Counted from the stretch's first letter, positions 25,170-36,551 are shown. The stretch is 64,000 nt of DNA from Trematomus loennbergii (GCA_012861695.1 JAAOOA010000101.1:412501-476500), one strand, 5' to 3'. Notes: generated from the sequence alone by a model not told the origin. Numbers and translations are program-made.

Positions 25170-26670
25170 CTGTATATTGAGCATTCTTATAGTCAACACA
25201 TCCTGATACAAATTACTAGAAGACCTCAGCCTGGCTTGAACTAAACCTCTGACTCGTTTAAAATGTGATTATATATCAAGCTGCTTCTTTTTACATAACA
25301 TAAAATGGCATTAAGCAGAACAGAGTCCAAACAAAAGTATGTAGAAAACTCTTCACTCTTCACATCAGACAAAAGGCACTCAGCCCTCTCTATCTCTATC
25401 TCTACAATGAGAGGAATGCAACCTTGATTCAAGACCACTCAGATAAAAAAGGAAAATCTCAAAGAAATGTACAATACACTTGCTGGAAAAGGCACGTCTG
25501 ATGTTAAGGTTGGTGATGGCATCTCAGTTGGAGAATTTTATTTAGGAATTCTGACAATGAAGTGAAAAAATGATGGGAGTTAGTTCAAGGAGGCAAATCA
25601 GCATTGAACCTCCAGCATTGAGCCCTCTGTCCCCCAAGAAGCTCCTTTGTTCTGTGCCCTGCCTGCAGGATCAACTGTAACTCATCATCCCTTGTGTGCC
25701 GTTAGAACATCAGTCACAGCTGCATGCACATCCACATGAAGGCAGTATGACTGACGGTGTATCTGTGAGTATCTGTGTGTGTGTGTGTGTGTGTGTGACC
25801 GGTCCTCCCCCATTTACAAACAAACACACTCAACAAAGGCGCTGTGGGTGGATGACAGTCTGGAGTCTCTATCCAAATTATGGACAACCTCTAATTACCA
25901 GTGCAGTAATTAAGAATCAGGCAGCTGTGGCAACAATAAACTGCTTCTGGGAGACCATGGAGAAATGATGATGCTGCTGCGGAGGGTGAAACTGTTTATT
26001 ACGCCCCTTTAACGCTGCATGTGCAGACACCCTCAGAATCTGGCTGCATACTCTCAGAGACACGTTGTGGTGGAAGAGTCAGAGAAAGAATCAGGTCTTT
26101 TGTCCTTCCCTAACCAGTGTTTAACCTCAGTTAAAAACGTCATCGGGTTAACCCTTTAACTGCCAGACCAAGAAAGAAGCGATGGGAAAATTATTTGTTT
26201 GCATTTTTTTATCAAATGGGCCACAAATAACCACAAACCATTTTTATTTTTTGACTGACCACACAGTTTTGTTTTATGAGCCTCTACCAACTGGTCGAGC
26301 TGGCCTTCTATGGTAAAAGTGCATTTTCAACAATCATCATATACAGTACAGTATTTGTATGCACCAAACTCAAATAAAACACAAACTGAAATACATTCGT
26401 TTCTTTTATGGAAAATGAGCAATATATACAACCAGATATATTCATAAAAGATAATAAATTATAATTGTAAAAGAAAAAAGTAATGTAAAGTGTTTTTCAT
26501 AATAAAAGAAATACTTGCTCATCTTACTGTATATCCTGTGTTGGCCTAACTTGCTCATCTGTGTGCAACTTTGGGCTGAATGCCATGCATGAAAGGTGCT
26601 ATATAAATTATTATCACTCTTTCACTCTGAGACTCATAAGGCAGTACTAGATTTAGTAATATTACCATGA
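25170..26670. other. intergenic sequence with a TG microsatellite, no gene seen
   Basis: A TG dinucleotide run lies at about 25773-25797. Otherwise no exon, RNA gene or terminal-repeat element could be supported. Confidence 0.45.
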
Positions 26671-26679
26671 ATCTAGCCA

Positions 26680-27000
26680 TTTATTTACCATATTTTATTG
26701 AAAAACATCTCTGAAACTCTGAAAAAGTCATATTGCAAGTTTACGTAATGTAAACGCCTCCATTGAACTCCTTTTGTTTACTTCAATAACACAATGACAT
26801 CACCATGGAACACTCCAGCTTCTAGCGCTTCAACACATTGTACGTCATAGGCTAAAGGGTCTTTATACATGAGAATAATAGAGAGACCTTTTTGAACATT
26901 TAAGCATGGAGACATGTCACAGTAGAGGCACAAAATACAAAAAGGGACCTGGAAAATAGCATATGGGGAAACAACAAAAAGATAATAGGGCCTCTTTAAT
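26680..27000. mobile_element. fragment of a TTAA-type element
   Basis: It ends AGATAATAGGGCCTCT followed by TTAA at about 26996, and contains GACATGTCACAGTAGAGGCA, the inverse of a motif near 24200. The left end is not clear. Probably a relict of the family suspected at 24156-25160. Confidence 0.4.
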
Positions 27001-27263
27001 ATTGTTCAGCCCTTAGAGTGATCTACCACAAGCAGTTTTGAGTGATTCAGTGCAGTTAAGATCATAGAGAGCTGCTATTACTGAGCCCAAAGCGAAGGCT
27101 AAAGTGAAAAAAAAAACTAGAGGTGGAGAGAGCAGGAAGGTCACCTGATAAAATGCTAATACGAACGCTTAGCATCCACGCTAGGTCAGGCTGACTGGGC
27201 TTGTTGGCTGAGAGACTTGTTCAAATACACACACATGCCCTACAATTCTCTCTCTCTCACACT

Positions 27264-27264
<1 letters not shown>

Positions 27265-27356
<92 letters not shown>
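27265..27356. repeat. long AC microsatellite
   Basis: About 46 uninterrupted AC units preceded by a short CT run. It lies about 70 bases left of the first sequence related to the crystallin array. Confidence 0.97.
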
Positions 27357-27358
<2 letters not shown>

Positions 27359-27426
27359 AGCTTAGAAAAAAAGCTGCTTTGAAGGACATTGATAGTTTAT
27401 CAGACTCCTTGTACGCAAATAGTTTA

Positions 27427-27520
27427 TTCCCTTTTTCTGCAAAATATGACAGATTTCGTGAAGTTGACCAATAGGAGCACATAACTGAAACAAAGAGAAG
27501 AGGAATTTGGTAGTAACAAC
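27427..27520. repeat. relict of a crystallin-unit upstream segment
   Basis: CTTTTTCTGCAAAATATGAC, TTTCGTGAAGTTGACCAATAGGAGCAC and CAAAGAGAAGAGGAATT match the segment upstream of crystallin copy 1 (about 28836-28922). This piece lies outside the first full unit, so it looks like the remains of a further unit whose gene is gone. Confidence 0.75.
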
Positions 27521-27838
27521 TGAAAGTAGTGTTCTTTTAATTCCCCAAAGTCACATATCATCTACCCAGTACATTAATCCTTCATCCAATATCAATTGTA
27601 AGGCATTATCTGTTTTTGTTTTCAGAAAATGTTCCAACACATTTCTCACCAGATAGATAACACGTTGGGATCCAAATCCTTGCTGATAGTTGCTAACTGA
27701 CAGAAAAATGTATAATTATAATTTAATTTAATAATGTATCATTATAACAGTCGGACAATAAGTGGGACAAAAGTAAAATTTAAGGTTAATTATTTATTTG
27801 GCATTTGATGAAGTCAAGAAACATTCAGTGAACATTTA

Positions 27839-28583
27839 TCAGTAATCGGTGATGCGCCTCATGCTCATGAACCTCTGGCCGCTCATGCCCATGTCTCTGA
27901 AGTTCCTGTACTCTCCGGGCCTCATGTACATCATCTTGCCTCTGAACTGGGGCTGCTCGTACATCAGCCAGTGACCGTCCATCACGTTGCAGGACTGGCA
28001 CTCGTTCATGCGGTAACGGTCCATGATGTTGTCACAGTCCTCCGTCATCTCGTGACTCTGACCACCGAAGTTCTCCTTCTCGTAGATATTCATCCTGTAC
28101 TGTCCTCTGTGCTGCTTTCGAGAGAAGAATTATGAATGAATGATTTAATGTAAAGAGTTAATGGTCACTCATAGTAGAATCGTACGATTTAAGTTTTATA
28201 CCCACCATGGGGATCATACGGCAAGACTTGATGCAGTCCCTCATTCCCATCATGCTCATGCAGTCGGAGTACTCGCCCCTCTTCATGAAGTGCTGGTTTC
28301 CCATGTAGTTGTTGCGGTCGTACACCATGAAGCAGCCGCTCTCCACCCTGCAGGACTGGCACCTGCTCAGGGAGGAGGACATGTCAGAGCAGTCATTCAT
28401 GCACTCATAAGAACGACCCTGGAAGTTCTTCTCCTCGTAGAAGGTGATCTGAAAGAAGGGAATTGTAATGGTTAGAAATATAGCAAGGTACAGATGGTGA
28501 TATTGCAAACAGTAATTTCTGCTTATCACAAAAAAGACTTCTGAAAGTACCTTGCCCCTCATGTTCATGCCGGTGTTGCTCAT
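27839..28583 (-). CDS. crygm: gamma-M crystallin copy 1 (intact, 182 aa)
   Basis: Exons 28583-28551 ([11 protein letters not shown]), 28448-28206 (81 codons) and 28111-27839 (90 codons plus TGA), all phase 0 with GT/AG junctions. Exons 2 and 3 each encode one domain of two Greek-key motifs: [31 protein letters not shown] and then [27 protein letters not shown]. This gene shape is typical of gamma crystallins. Known: fish gamma-M crystallins are soluble structural lens proteins rich in Met, lacking most of the usual tryptophans, packed at very high concentration for a high refractive index. Differs from the other copies by a Cys in MRDCIKS and an ITDY end. AATAAA lies about 41 bases past the stop. 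The MVTHSR-type open frame on the opposite strand is only a shadow. Confidence 0.96.
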
Positions 28584-28640
28584 GTTGGCTGTAGATGTGC
28601 TGTTGCTGGTGAACTGATATCCTACCTGGTTTAACCCTTT

Positions 28641-28707
28641 CCTTTTATACCTGACTAACGTAAAGAATGGGTAGCCCCTCCCCCTCAGGGAACCATCTAA
28701 CTCAGCA
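28641..28707 (-). promoter_or_regulatory. crystallin copy 1 core promoter
   Basis: TATAAAAGG at 28649-28641, 58 bases upstream of the start codon, and TGCTGAGTTA at 28707-28698. The latter contains TGCTGA, the half site bound by large Maf factors in lens crystallin promoters. The pair occurs with identical spacing in all six copies. Confidence 0.75.
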
Positions 28708-28719
28708 GTTTACCATTGA

Positions 28720-30180
28720 AGCCAACAGAATGCAGAGGTTTGGTACATTCTTACAGGGATTGGGTACCTTGTAGAGGAGGACAACTGACTCTATGTCTCT
28801 CAACATTCTCATAAAAAGACAATAGTTTTTTGCCTTTTTCTGCCAAATATGACACATTTTACTTGTTTCGTGAAGTTGGACAATAGGAACACAGAACTTT
28901 AAACAAAGAGAAGAGGAATTATGAGGGTGCTGCTAGGTGGGACTGCGAAACAAAGGAAAGGTCAGTCATATATTTTTATTTTATTTTGGCTTTTCAAATC
29001 AAGATAGTCGATATCAAGCACAATGCTTCTGAGCAAATTGTTTACATTCTTCTTCTAAGTTTTCCCATCACCTCATTCACAATAACATCATGGAGGTTTT
29101 AAAAGACGGCAAGCTATGATTAGTCGGGGGTCTCTTGGCGGAGACACGGCAATCATTTATTACTATATCATTGCCTTTTTTGAAACTGTGACCATTTGAA
29201 CAAAAACAAATATTGTGTACTCTGAATATAAAAGTAGAAGTAGATGATGAAACTGGAAAAAAATACACGAATATACAAGACATCAAACATATTCTGTTTG
29301 TATCAGAGTGAGTTTTTCAAGAACAATTGGCTTTGTAGCAATGGCTATTTGTTCTAGCGATAACTTGGTGTAGAACAAAATAGCTTTCAGTTTAATGTGA
29401 GCTTTTCTGGGGTTTATTGGGGTTTCATAATAATGGACAGTTAAACAATGGCATGGCACCTAACTGTGAAACAAGAGTATAGTTAATGTTGAACTGTAGT
29501 TTTGTGTGTTACATCTGCTCTAAGTTCAATTTTCAACTTAAGTAGGGAAGTCCTGGTCTTCGAGTCTCCTCGATATTAAAATATCAGAGGTTGATGTAAT
29601 GGCCATACATTTCATTTATTCCCAACAAAAAATGTGTTCTTTCAATTAATATTAATGCTATTATTGTATTAATATAGCATGTTGCAAAGTGCTATACGAA
29701 AGAAAATAAGATAGTATGGCAAATGGATATAAATAACTGTAATATCCATATGAGCCAGAGGCAACATTGTGTTGAGGGCGAGTTGAAGGAATCAGGGCTA
29801 ATGTAATGTTACATTAAAAATGCTTCATTATTTGAGTTAGGAACAAAAACACTGAACTATAATATCTGCATTCCCCTGACATTTAACCAGAAGTCAAAAG
29901 TAATAATTAATGTCTAAAATCTCACTAAGTGGCTTGAACAACCAACATAAGATAATAACACTTTCTACCTCGATTGGCTTTGTAAGCTTCATAATGGGCT
30001 GACCACAATGCATCTCTAATCAGATTTTCTTTCAATATGATGTACAGGTGTTCACTCAAGATTTGAAACCCTTAAATACTGAAGCCATACCTTGAGAAAT
30101 AAAGAAGTGAATTGCATTTATTGCACCTGAAATTAGTGTTTTTTGCACTAATATTTTTGTGCTGAAGGGACAACAGTGAA
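28720..30180. other. array spacer, no gene seen
   Basis: AT-rich non-coding spacer present in every unit with small indels. No exon, RNA gene or clear transposon ends recognised. A short cytosine-poor block after 29600 contains AATTAATATTAATGCTATTA, the site where unit 5 received a TTAA transposon. Confidence 0.6.
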
Positions 30181-30190
30181 TTATGTAATA

Positions 30191-30669
30191 GTCAGAATCA
30201 GATTTACATTTACACATACGAGGAATTTGCTTTGGTGTAAATGATACATACAAAGACACAGAAAAAAAGAATACGCAGCAAAACAAAATCAAATACAAAT
30301 AGGACTGTTGTTATAGCTATTTAAAACAACAATTTTAACACTTTTATAACAAATGTACAATATTAACATATGACAAATACTATATGCTGTATTTAAAGTG
30401 GAGAGCTGTGCTGATTTAAAAGAGGTACTGTGGAGAAGAAATGTGCAACATTTAAAAAATAACAAGATGTTGTTCGCATTATGTTATGTGCATTAATGTA
30501 ATGCATAATGTTTTTTCTGGGGTGGATAAAAGTCAGTTTCAGTGGGGGTCCTGGGCCTTGTTGATGAGGCCAGTAGCAGAGGGGAAGAAACTGTTCAGGT
30601 GGGGAGAGGTGTTGGTCCTGATGGAGCGCAGCCTCCTGCCAGAGTGGAGCGGGGTAAACAGTTTGTGTC
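30191..30669. mobile_element. interspersed repeat in array unit
   Basis: It begins GTCAGAATCAGATTTACATT and ends with a block containing GGGCCTTGTTGATGAGGCCA, AGAGGGGAAGAAACTGTTCA and GGAGCGCAGCCTCCTGCCAG. This is a highly recurrent teleost repeat whose class I cannot settle. Counterparts lie at about 38039-38520, 45900-46380, 60172-60650 and 63005-63500. The fuller opening GTCAGAATCAGAATCGG survives in units 4, 5 and 6, so units 1-3 share a small deletion. Confidence 0.6.
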
Positions 30670-30689
30670 CAGTTCAGTCTAGTACTGTT

Positions 30690-31072
30690 AGGGTTGGGGA
30701 AAATAGGACCCAAATGCAGTAAAAGACAAAAGGCATGTAACAAAAAGCGAGTTTAATAAAAAGCCGATGATATGAGATGCCGAGAAAAACAGGAAACAAC
30801 TAAAACCGCAAATCAGGGAGCACGAGGAACAGGAACAAACTTACAACAGCTACAGGCAGGTAACATGGATGAGCGAGCAGGGAGTAAAAGGGAAGACAAG
30901 ACTAAATACACAGAAGGGTAATCACAGGACAAGACACAGCTGGGCAGGGGAGGTAGAAACACAAGGGGGGGGGGGGCAACAGGTGAACACAAGGAGACAA
31001 TTAGACACAGGAGGGCAAACACAGGAAGGAAGACCAGACAAAGGGAGAACATAAATCCAAAACCATGACAAG
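30690..31072. mobile_element. second interspersed repeat in array unit
   Basis: Runs from GGTTGGGGAAAATAGGACCC to GGAGAACATAAATCCAAAAC, with a poly-G tract at about 30965-30976. AACAGGTGAACACAAGGAGA and CACAGGAAGGAAGACCAGA motifs recur in fish repeats. Copies lie in units 2 and 3. Unit 5 keeps only the last third (from 60651) and unit 6 only the first part (to about 63640). Confidence 0.55.
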
Positions 31073-31136
31073 TTTACTGAATACAAATAATACCTTGGTT
31101 TAAAAACGAAATCACATTTTTATTTAATTACCCAGA

Positions 31137-34100
31137 GTTCTATTTCATCTAGAGATGTCCCGATCCGATCACGTGATCGGGGATCGGAGCCGATCACGTG
31201 ATTTTCAAACGATCGGAATCGGGAGAAAAAAATCGGGGATCGGGAATTATTTTTATTTTATTTATTTTTTATAAAATATTTTTATTTTATTTAATGTTAC
31301 AAAACAAAAATGACCATGTTCACGTCTTGAAGTCATCCTGAGGCCTTAGTTTTGGTTTAAAATTACACAACATCATGTATGTGTTGCTTCTTTTGGGCTT
31401 GTTTTCATAGACCTGGTTGCTTATTTCTCTCAAATCTGGCAACAGAGTGGGCAGGGCGCAGTGTCTAATAGTAGCAGTAAGCTAACGAGAGGCTACGTTC
31501 AGCTGGTGCCTCGGGAGTCGGGACAGAGAAAATGTCAGGAGTTTGGAAGTATTATAAAATTGAAAGCGAAGGCAGTATAACAGCCAGATGCAATGTTTGC
31601 AAGGCGGAGGTTCCGCGTGGTGGAAAGAACAGAGCTACGTTCAACACGACCAATCTAATACAAACACCAACAACAACACGACGAGTACACAGCGGCCACT
31701 CAGGTAACGGCACTGAAACAACCAACACTTTCAGAGACTTTTAAAAGGAAAGAGAAACTGCCCCAGAACAGTGAAAAGGCCAAAAAAATAACAGCCAAGA
31801 TAGCTGAATTCATCGCGTTGGATGACCAGCCGTTATCTGTTACCTTTTTTTTCTCTTAATGCATTGCATAAAGATCGGATCGGGAAAAATCGGTATCGGC
31901 AGATTGTCAAAATCAAATGATCGGAATCGGATCGGGAGCAAAAAAAGGTGATCAGGACATCCCTAATTTCATCCTTACTGACCGCCAGAGGAAGTGCTTG
32001 GCACTGGATATTTTCTGTCTCGCGCATGTGCAGGTCAAGTATTTATGTCAACAAAGTCACGTGTGACCTCGCATGACCCCGGAAGGCATAAGTTCCGGTG
32101 TTGTCAACGAGTTCAGTCTTTTTTCATCTTCTCGCTGCACAGGTTACTACTCTATGAGCAGAAGCCAAGCTAGCCTATTAATATTTTGATTATTCATGCT
32201 CATCGCTACCTTTAGCCTTGTGATTGTGTCGGTCAGAGCTGCGGGCTAAACGCGACTCGCCCTCCAAAGGCTGCGACGAGCTGTCCCCCCCCCCCCCAAG
32301 GGAGGGGACCGCGGTGTTCACCGCTCGGACTCTCAGGAGCCCCGGACCGGTAAAGAGCGAATGCTCCTGCACATCAGTCGGTGAGATCGCTGCCTGAAGT
32401 ATGTGCTTGTCCAATCGGACAACACTTCAACAGTGTTTCATATAAACCACCAAGGGGGATCCAATCCTGAATCTGAGGGGACTCAACAAGTTCCTAAAGA
32501 TCTTACCCTTTCATATGCTGAGCACAGCGGACGTTCTTCGTACCGTTGCCAGGGGGGAATGGTTCACGTCCGTCGACTTGAAGACTTATTTCATGTGCCT
32601 ATCACAGGCAGTTTCTTCGATTTGCCTTCAGAGGCCGTCATTTCCAGTTCAGGGTGCTTCCATTCGGACTCTCCCTCTCCCCAAGGGTGTTCACCAGGTG
32701 TGTCGCGGCAGCTCTCTCGCCCCTGCAGTCTCAGGGTATGAAGATTCTGCCATACTTAGACGACTGGCTAATCTGTGCACCATCCCGGTTGCAGTCGACC
32801 CAGGACACGGCTCTCCTTCTCTCTCATGTCGCCCGGCTAGGCCTCAGGTGAACATGGAGAAGAGTTGTCTGAACCCCTCTCAGAGCCTAACCTTCATTGG
32901 GGTGGCTCTGGACTCAGTCACTATGCGGGCCTGTCCATCTGCTCAGCGCCTGGACGACATCCTCCAGCTTCTTCCCCTCTTCAAAGGGGCAGGTCTCTGT
33001 TCTCTGCCTCTTGGGCAAGCTGACAGCTGCCTCAACTGTCGTTCCCTTGGGCTTGTTGTCACTGCGCCCCCTGCAGAGATGGCTGAACGGCCTCCACTTA
33101 GACCCCAAGTGCACAGGCACAGAAAAATCAGGGTGTCACAACAGTGCCTCTCCACTCTATCCCCATGGAGGAGAGGTCGTATATGTCAAGGGGCGTGGCC
33201 ATGGGCTCCGTCCCTTTCCGCAGAGAGACCGTTACGACGGATGCCAGCCTCTCGGGATGGGGTGCGGTGTGGCAAAACAGGACAGCCGGGGCAGTGGTCT
33301 TGGACTGCACAGAACATCAATGTGCTAGAGCTACGAGCTGTGCACCTAGCACTCAGGCACTTCCTGCCATACCTGAGGGGGAGGCATGTGCTTGTCCGCT
33401 CGGACAACACTACAACGGTTTCATATAAACCACCAAGGGGGCACCAAATCTGCACGCTTGCTAGAGGTGTCCCAGACTCTCCTGACCTGGGCAGCCCCTT
33501 GCCTGGCCAGCCTACGGTCAATGTATCTGCCCGGAGAAGGAGAACCAAGTCGCAGACTTCCTCTCCCGTCACAAGCCTCCACCAGGGGAGTGGCGGCTTC
33601 ATCCAGAGGTGGTGGCCAACATCTGGGGTCTCTTCGGCAGGGCAGAGGTAGATCTCTTTGCCTCGAGGATTCGACCCACTGCCCCTATGGTTCTCCTTGA
33701 TGGAGAAGACCAGCCCTTTGGGTCAGGACGCCCTGGCTCATTCATGGCCAGGGTGTCTTCTCTATGCCTATCCACCCCTTCCTCTGATCCTACCAACACT
33801 CCTCAGAGTGCTTCATCAGGGCCACAGGCTTCTTCTGGTGGCCCCCTTCTGGCCAGCCAGGACTTGGTTCTCCCTGCTGCACAGACTCTGTTGCGGGACA
33901 CCTTGGCGTCTCCCCAACAGGAAGGACCTCTTGTCTCAGCTGGAGGGTCGGATATGGCACCCCGACCCCGCCGCCTCCAGCTGTGGGTCTGGCCACTGGA
34001 GGGCCCGACCCACTGCTGAGCGACTGCGTAGAGCCTGTCAGGAGGACTATTCTCAATGCTAGGGCACCATCTACTCGTAAGCAGTACGAAACAGGTGGAA

Positions 34101-35385
34101 ACTGTTTCTGACTGGTGCCAAGGGCGAAATGAGGACCCAGTACATTGCTCGGTGCCTACTATCCTTGAGTTCCTGCAGTCCCTCCTGGACGACGGCCGGT
34201 GTCCCGCTACCGTCAGGTGTATGTGGCTGCTATATCTCAGCTCAACACGCAAGGGTTGACAACAGCACAGTGGGGAGCCATAGGCTGGTATCCCTCTTTT
34301 AAGGGGAGCACTGAGGCTCGCCCCCCGAACATCCCAAGGGCCCCTACATGGGATCTGCCCTTGGTGCTGGATGCCCTATGCTCGCCTCCCTTTGAACCCT
34401 TGTTACAGGCAGAACTGAGGTGGCTCTCAGTCAAGACTGCTTTCCTTCTTGCCATCACCTCAGCAAAGCGTGTAAGCGAGCTTCAGGCCTTGTCCGTGAA
34501 CAGCTCGTGTCTGAGGTGGAACTCAGATGGCTCAGGTGTCACCTTATGGCCGAACACAGCGTTCCTCCCTAAGGTGCTGGCACGCTCTCATTTTAATCGG
34601 CCTATCCAGCTGGCACGGTTTGACCCCCCATCAGGAGAGGGGGAAGAGAGGTCAGACTCCTATGCCCGGTGCGGGCCCTTAGAGCTTATGTCCAGACTAC
34701 CGCAGGCATGCGTCAGTCTGAAGCTCTTTTGTTACGGTGGTCCTAGAAGGGGCTGTGCGCTCTCAAAACAGCGCTTGTCCCACTGGATCGTGGACGTCAT
34801 TGCCCAGGCATACAAGGAATGACCGTCCCTTGCCACCCAGAGTAAAGTGCCACTCTACCAGGAGTGTCTCCACGTCATGGGCGACCTTGAGAGGTGTGCC
34901 CCTGGAGGACATATGTGCCGGCCACATGGGCATCTCCGAGCACATTCGCCAGATACACGGGTGAATGTTGCCGCCCCTCCCGTGGGTGTGGTCCTCCTGC
35001 AGAGTCCCTAGGCCATCCTATAGGTAGTGCAGACTTCCTCGTGACTCTGTTGATATAGGTCATCCAGTGCTAAGCACGCCTCTGGCGGTCAGTAAGGATG
35101 AAATAGAACGATAGTTACGTATGTAACTACGGTTCTATGAATCTGGATGACCGCCAGAGTTCTTGGTCACTCGGAATCTTGTGTTCTGCGAGAAGATTCC
35201 ATAGGACTCAACTCGTTGACAACACCGGAACTTATGCCTTCCGGGGTCATGCAAGGTCACACGTGACTTTGTTGACATAAATATCGACCTGCGCATGCGC
35301 GAGACAGAAGATATCCAGTGCTAAGCACTTCCTCTGGCGGTCATCCAGGATTCATAGAACCGTAGTTACATACGTAACTTTCGTT
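31137..35385 (+). mobile_element. DIRS-like tyrosine-recombinase retrotransposon, copy 1 (defective)
   Basis: GTT at 31137-31139 and 35383-35385 bound the element. The termini are inverted repeats: left GACCGCCAGAGGAAGTGCTT (31980 on), right its complement at 35323-35342. Domains, broken by frameshifts: reverse transcriptase about 32456-32890 (LRGLNKFLK, YLDDWLI), RNase H about 33225-33590 (TDASLSGWG, LELRAVHL, SDNTT, VADFLSR) and a tyrosine recombinase about 34180-34965 (KRVSELQ, HSTRSVS). A block at 35063-35160 is complementary to both element tips joined, as in DIRS1. Known: DIRS elements replicate through a circular DNA inserted by the recombinase without target duplication. A stray RNase H piece sits before the reverse transcriptase at 32400-32455. 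Gag and most of the 5' coding region are missing. Confidence 0.9.
31150..31965 (+). mobile_element. truncated hAT transposon inside DIRS copy 1
   Basis: 816 bp with inverted ends TAGAGATGTCCCGATCCGATC and AGGTGATCAGGACATCCCTA, flanked by ATTTCATC at 31142-31149 and 31966-31973 (8-bp target duplication). The frame from 31532 encodes a BED-type zinc-finger start (VWKYYKIESEG, CNVCKAEVPRGGK, TFNTTNLI) typical of hAT transposases. It is followed in another frame by KKITAKIAEFIALDDQPLS. The catalytic core is deleted. Confidence 0.9.
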
Positions 35386-35674
35386 TTATCACATATCATC
35401 AACCCAGTGTATTAATCCGTCATCCAATATCAATTGTAAGGCATTCTCTGTTTTTTTTTTTGTCAATCTTGCAACAAATTTCTCCTCAGATATAAAACAT
35501 GTGAGGATCAACATTTTCATTGCTAATAGTTGCCTACTGTCAAATAAATCTTATATAATTAATTTCAATTAATAATGTGTGATTATAACAGTTGGACAAT
35601 AAGCATGACAAGTCACATTCAAGGTTAATTTTTTATTTGGCATTTTATAAATTCAGGAAACATTCAGTGAACAT

Positions 35675-36428
35675 TTAGCAGGAATCGGTGATACGCCTCA
35701 TGCTCATGAACCTCTGGCCGCTCATGCCCATGTCCCTGAAGTTCCTGTACTCTCCGGGCCTCATGTACATCATCTTGCCTCTGAACTGGGGCTGCTCGTA
35801 CATCAGCCAGTGACCGTCCATCACGTTGCAGGACTGGCACTCGTTCATGCGGTAACGGTCCATGATGTTGTCACAGTCCTCCATCATCTCGTGACTCTGA
35901 CCACCGAAGTTCTCCTTCTCGTAGATATTCATCCTGTACTGTCCTCTGTGCTGCTTTCGAGAGAAGAATTATGAATTAATGATTTAATGTAAAGCGTTGT
36001 GGGGTGGTCACCCATAGTAGAATCGTACGATTACAGTTTTATACCCACCATGGGGATCATACGGCAAGACTTGATGTTATCCCTCATTCCCATCATGCTC
36101 ATGCAGTCGGAGTACTCGCCCCTCCTCATGTAGTACTGGTTTCCCATGTAGTTGTTGCGGTCGTACACCATGAAGCAGCCGCTCTCCACCCTGCAGGACT
36201 GGCACCTGCTCAGGTAGGAGGACATGTCAGAGCAGTCATTCATGCACTCATAAGAACGACCCTGGAAGTTCTTCTCCTCGTAGAAGGTCATCTGAAAGAA
36301 GGGAATTTTAATGGTTAGAAATAGATTAGCAAGGTACAGATGGTGATATTGCAAACGGTTATTTCTGCTTATCACAAAAAGACTTCTGAAAGTACCTTGC
36401 CCCTCATGTTCATGCCGGTGTTGCTCAT
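35675..36428 (-). CDS. crygm: gamma-M crystallin copy 2 (intact, 183 aa)
   Basis: Exons 36428-36396, 36291-36049 and 35950-35675 (ends ITDSC, TAA). Exon 2 begins [11 protein letters not shown], so Ile is replaced by Met relative to copy 1; it has SSYLSRC and QYYMRRGEY where copy 1 has SSSLSRC and QHFMKRGEY. Exon 3 matches copy 1 except EMMEDC and the one-residue-longer C-terminus. All splice sites are intact. The exon 2 and exon 3 products are identical to those of copies 3 and 4. AATAAA lies about 38 bases past the stop. Confidence 0.96.
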
Positions 36429-36484
36429 GTTGGCTGTAGATGTGCTGTTGCTGGTGAACTGATATCCTACCTGGTTAACCTTTT

Positions 36485-36551
36485 CCTTTTATACCTGTTC
36501 AACGTAAAGAATGGGTAGCCCCTCCCCCTCAGGGAACCATCTAACTCAGCA
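36485..36551 (-). promoter_or_regulatory. crystallin copy 2 core promoter
   Basis: TATAAAAGG at 36493-36485 and Maf-type TGCTGAGTTA at 36551-36542. Confidence 0.75.

Larger units (their letters stand above)
27551..35388. repeat. tandem array unit 1 (about 7.8 kb)
   Basis: Starts at TCACATATCATCTACCCAG, the motif that begins every unit. Contents in order: crystallin 3' flank, crystallin copy 1, promoter, about 1.4 kb of AT-rich spacer with no gene, two interspersed repeats (30191-30669 and 30690-31072), and a DIRS element carrying a hAT insertion. Unit 2 matches over its whole length apart from small differences. Confidence 0.9.

Noticed and set aside
27217..27474. Open frame of Thr-His repeats
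   Set aside because: Translation of the AC microsatellite.
28161..28475. 104-codon plus-strand frame repeated in all crystallin copies (starts MVTHSR)
   Set aside because: It is the exact antisense of crystallin exon 2; its conservation follows from the gene on the other strand.
32515..33651. 378-codon frame as a host gene
   Set aside because: It switches between frames of the DIRS reverse transcriptase and RNase H; part of a broken retrotransposon.
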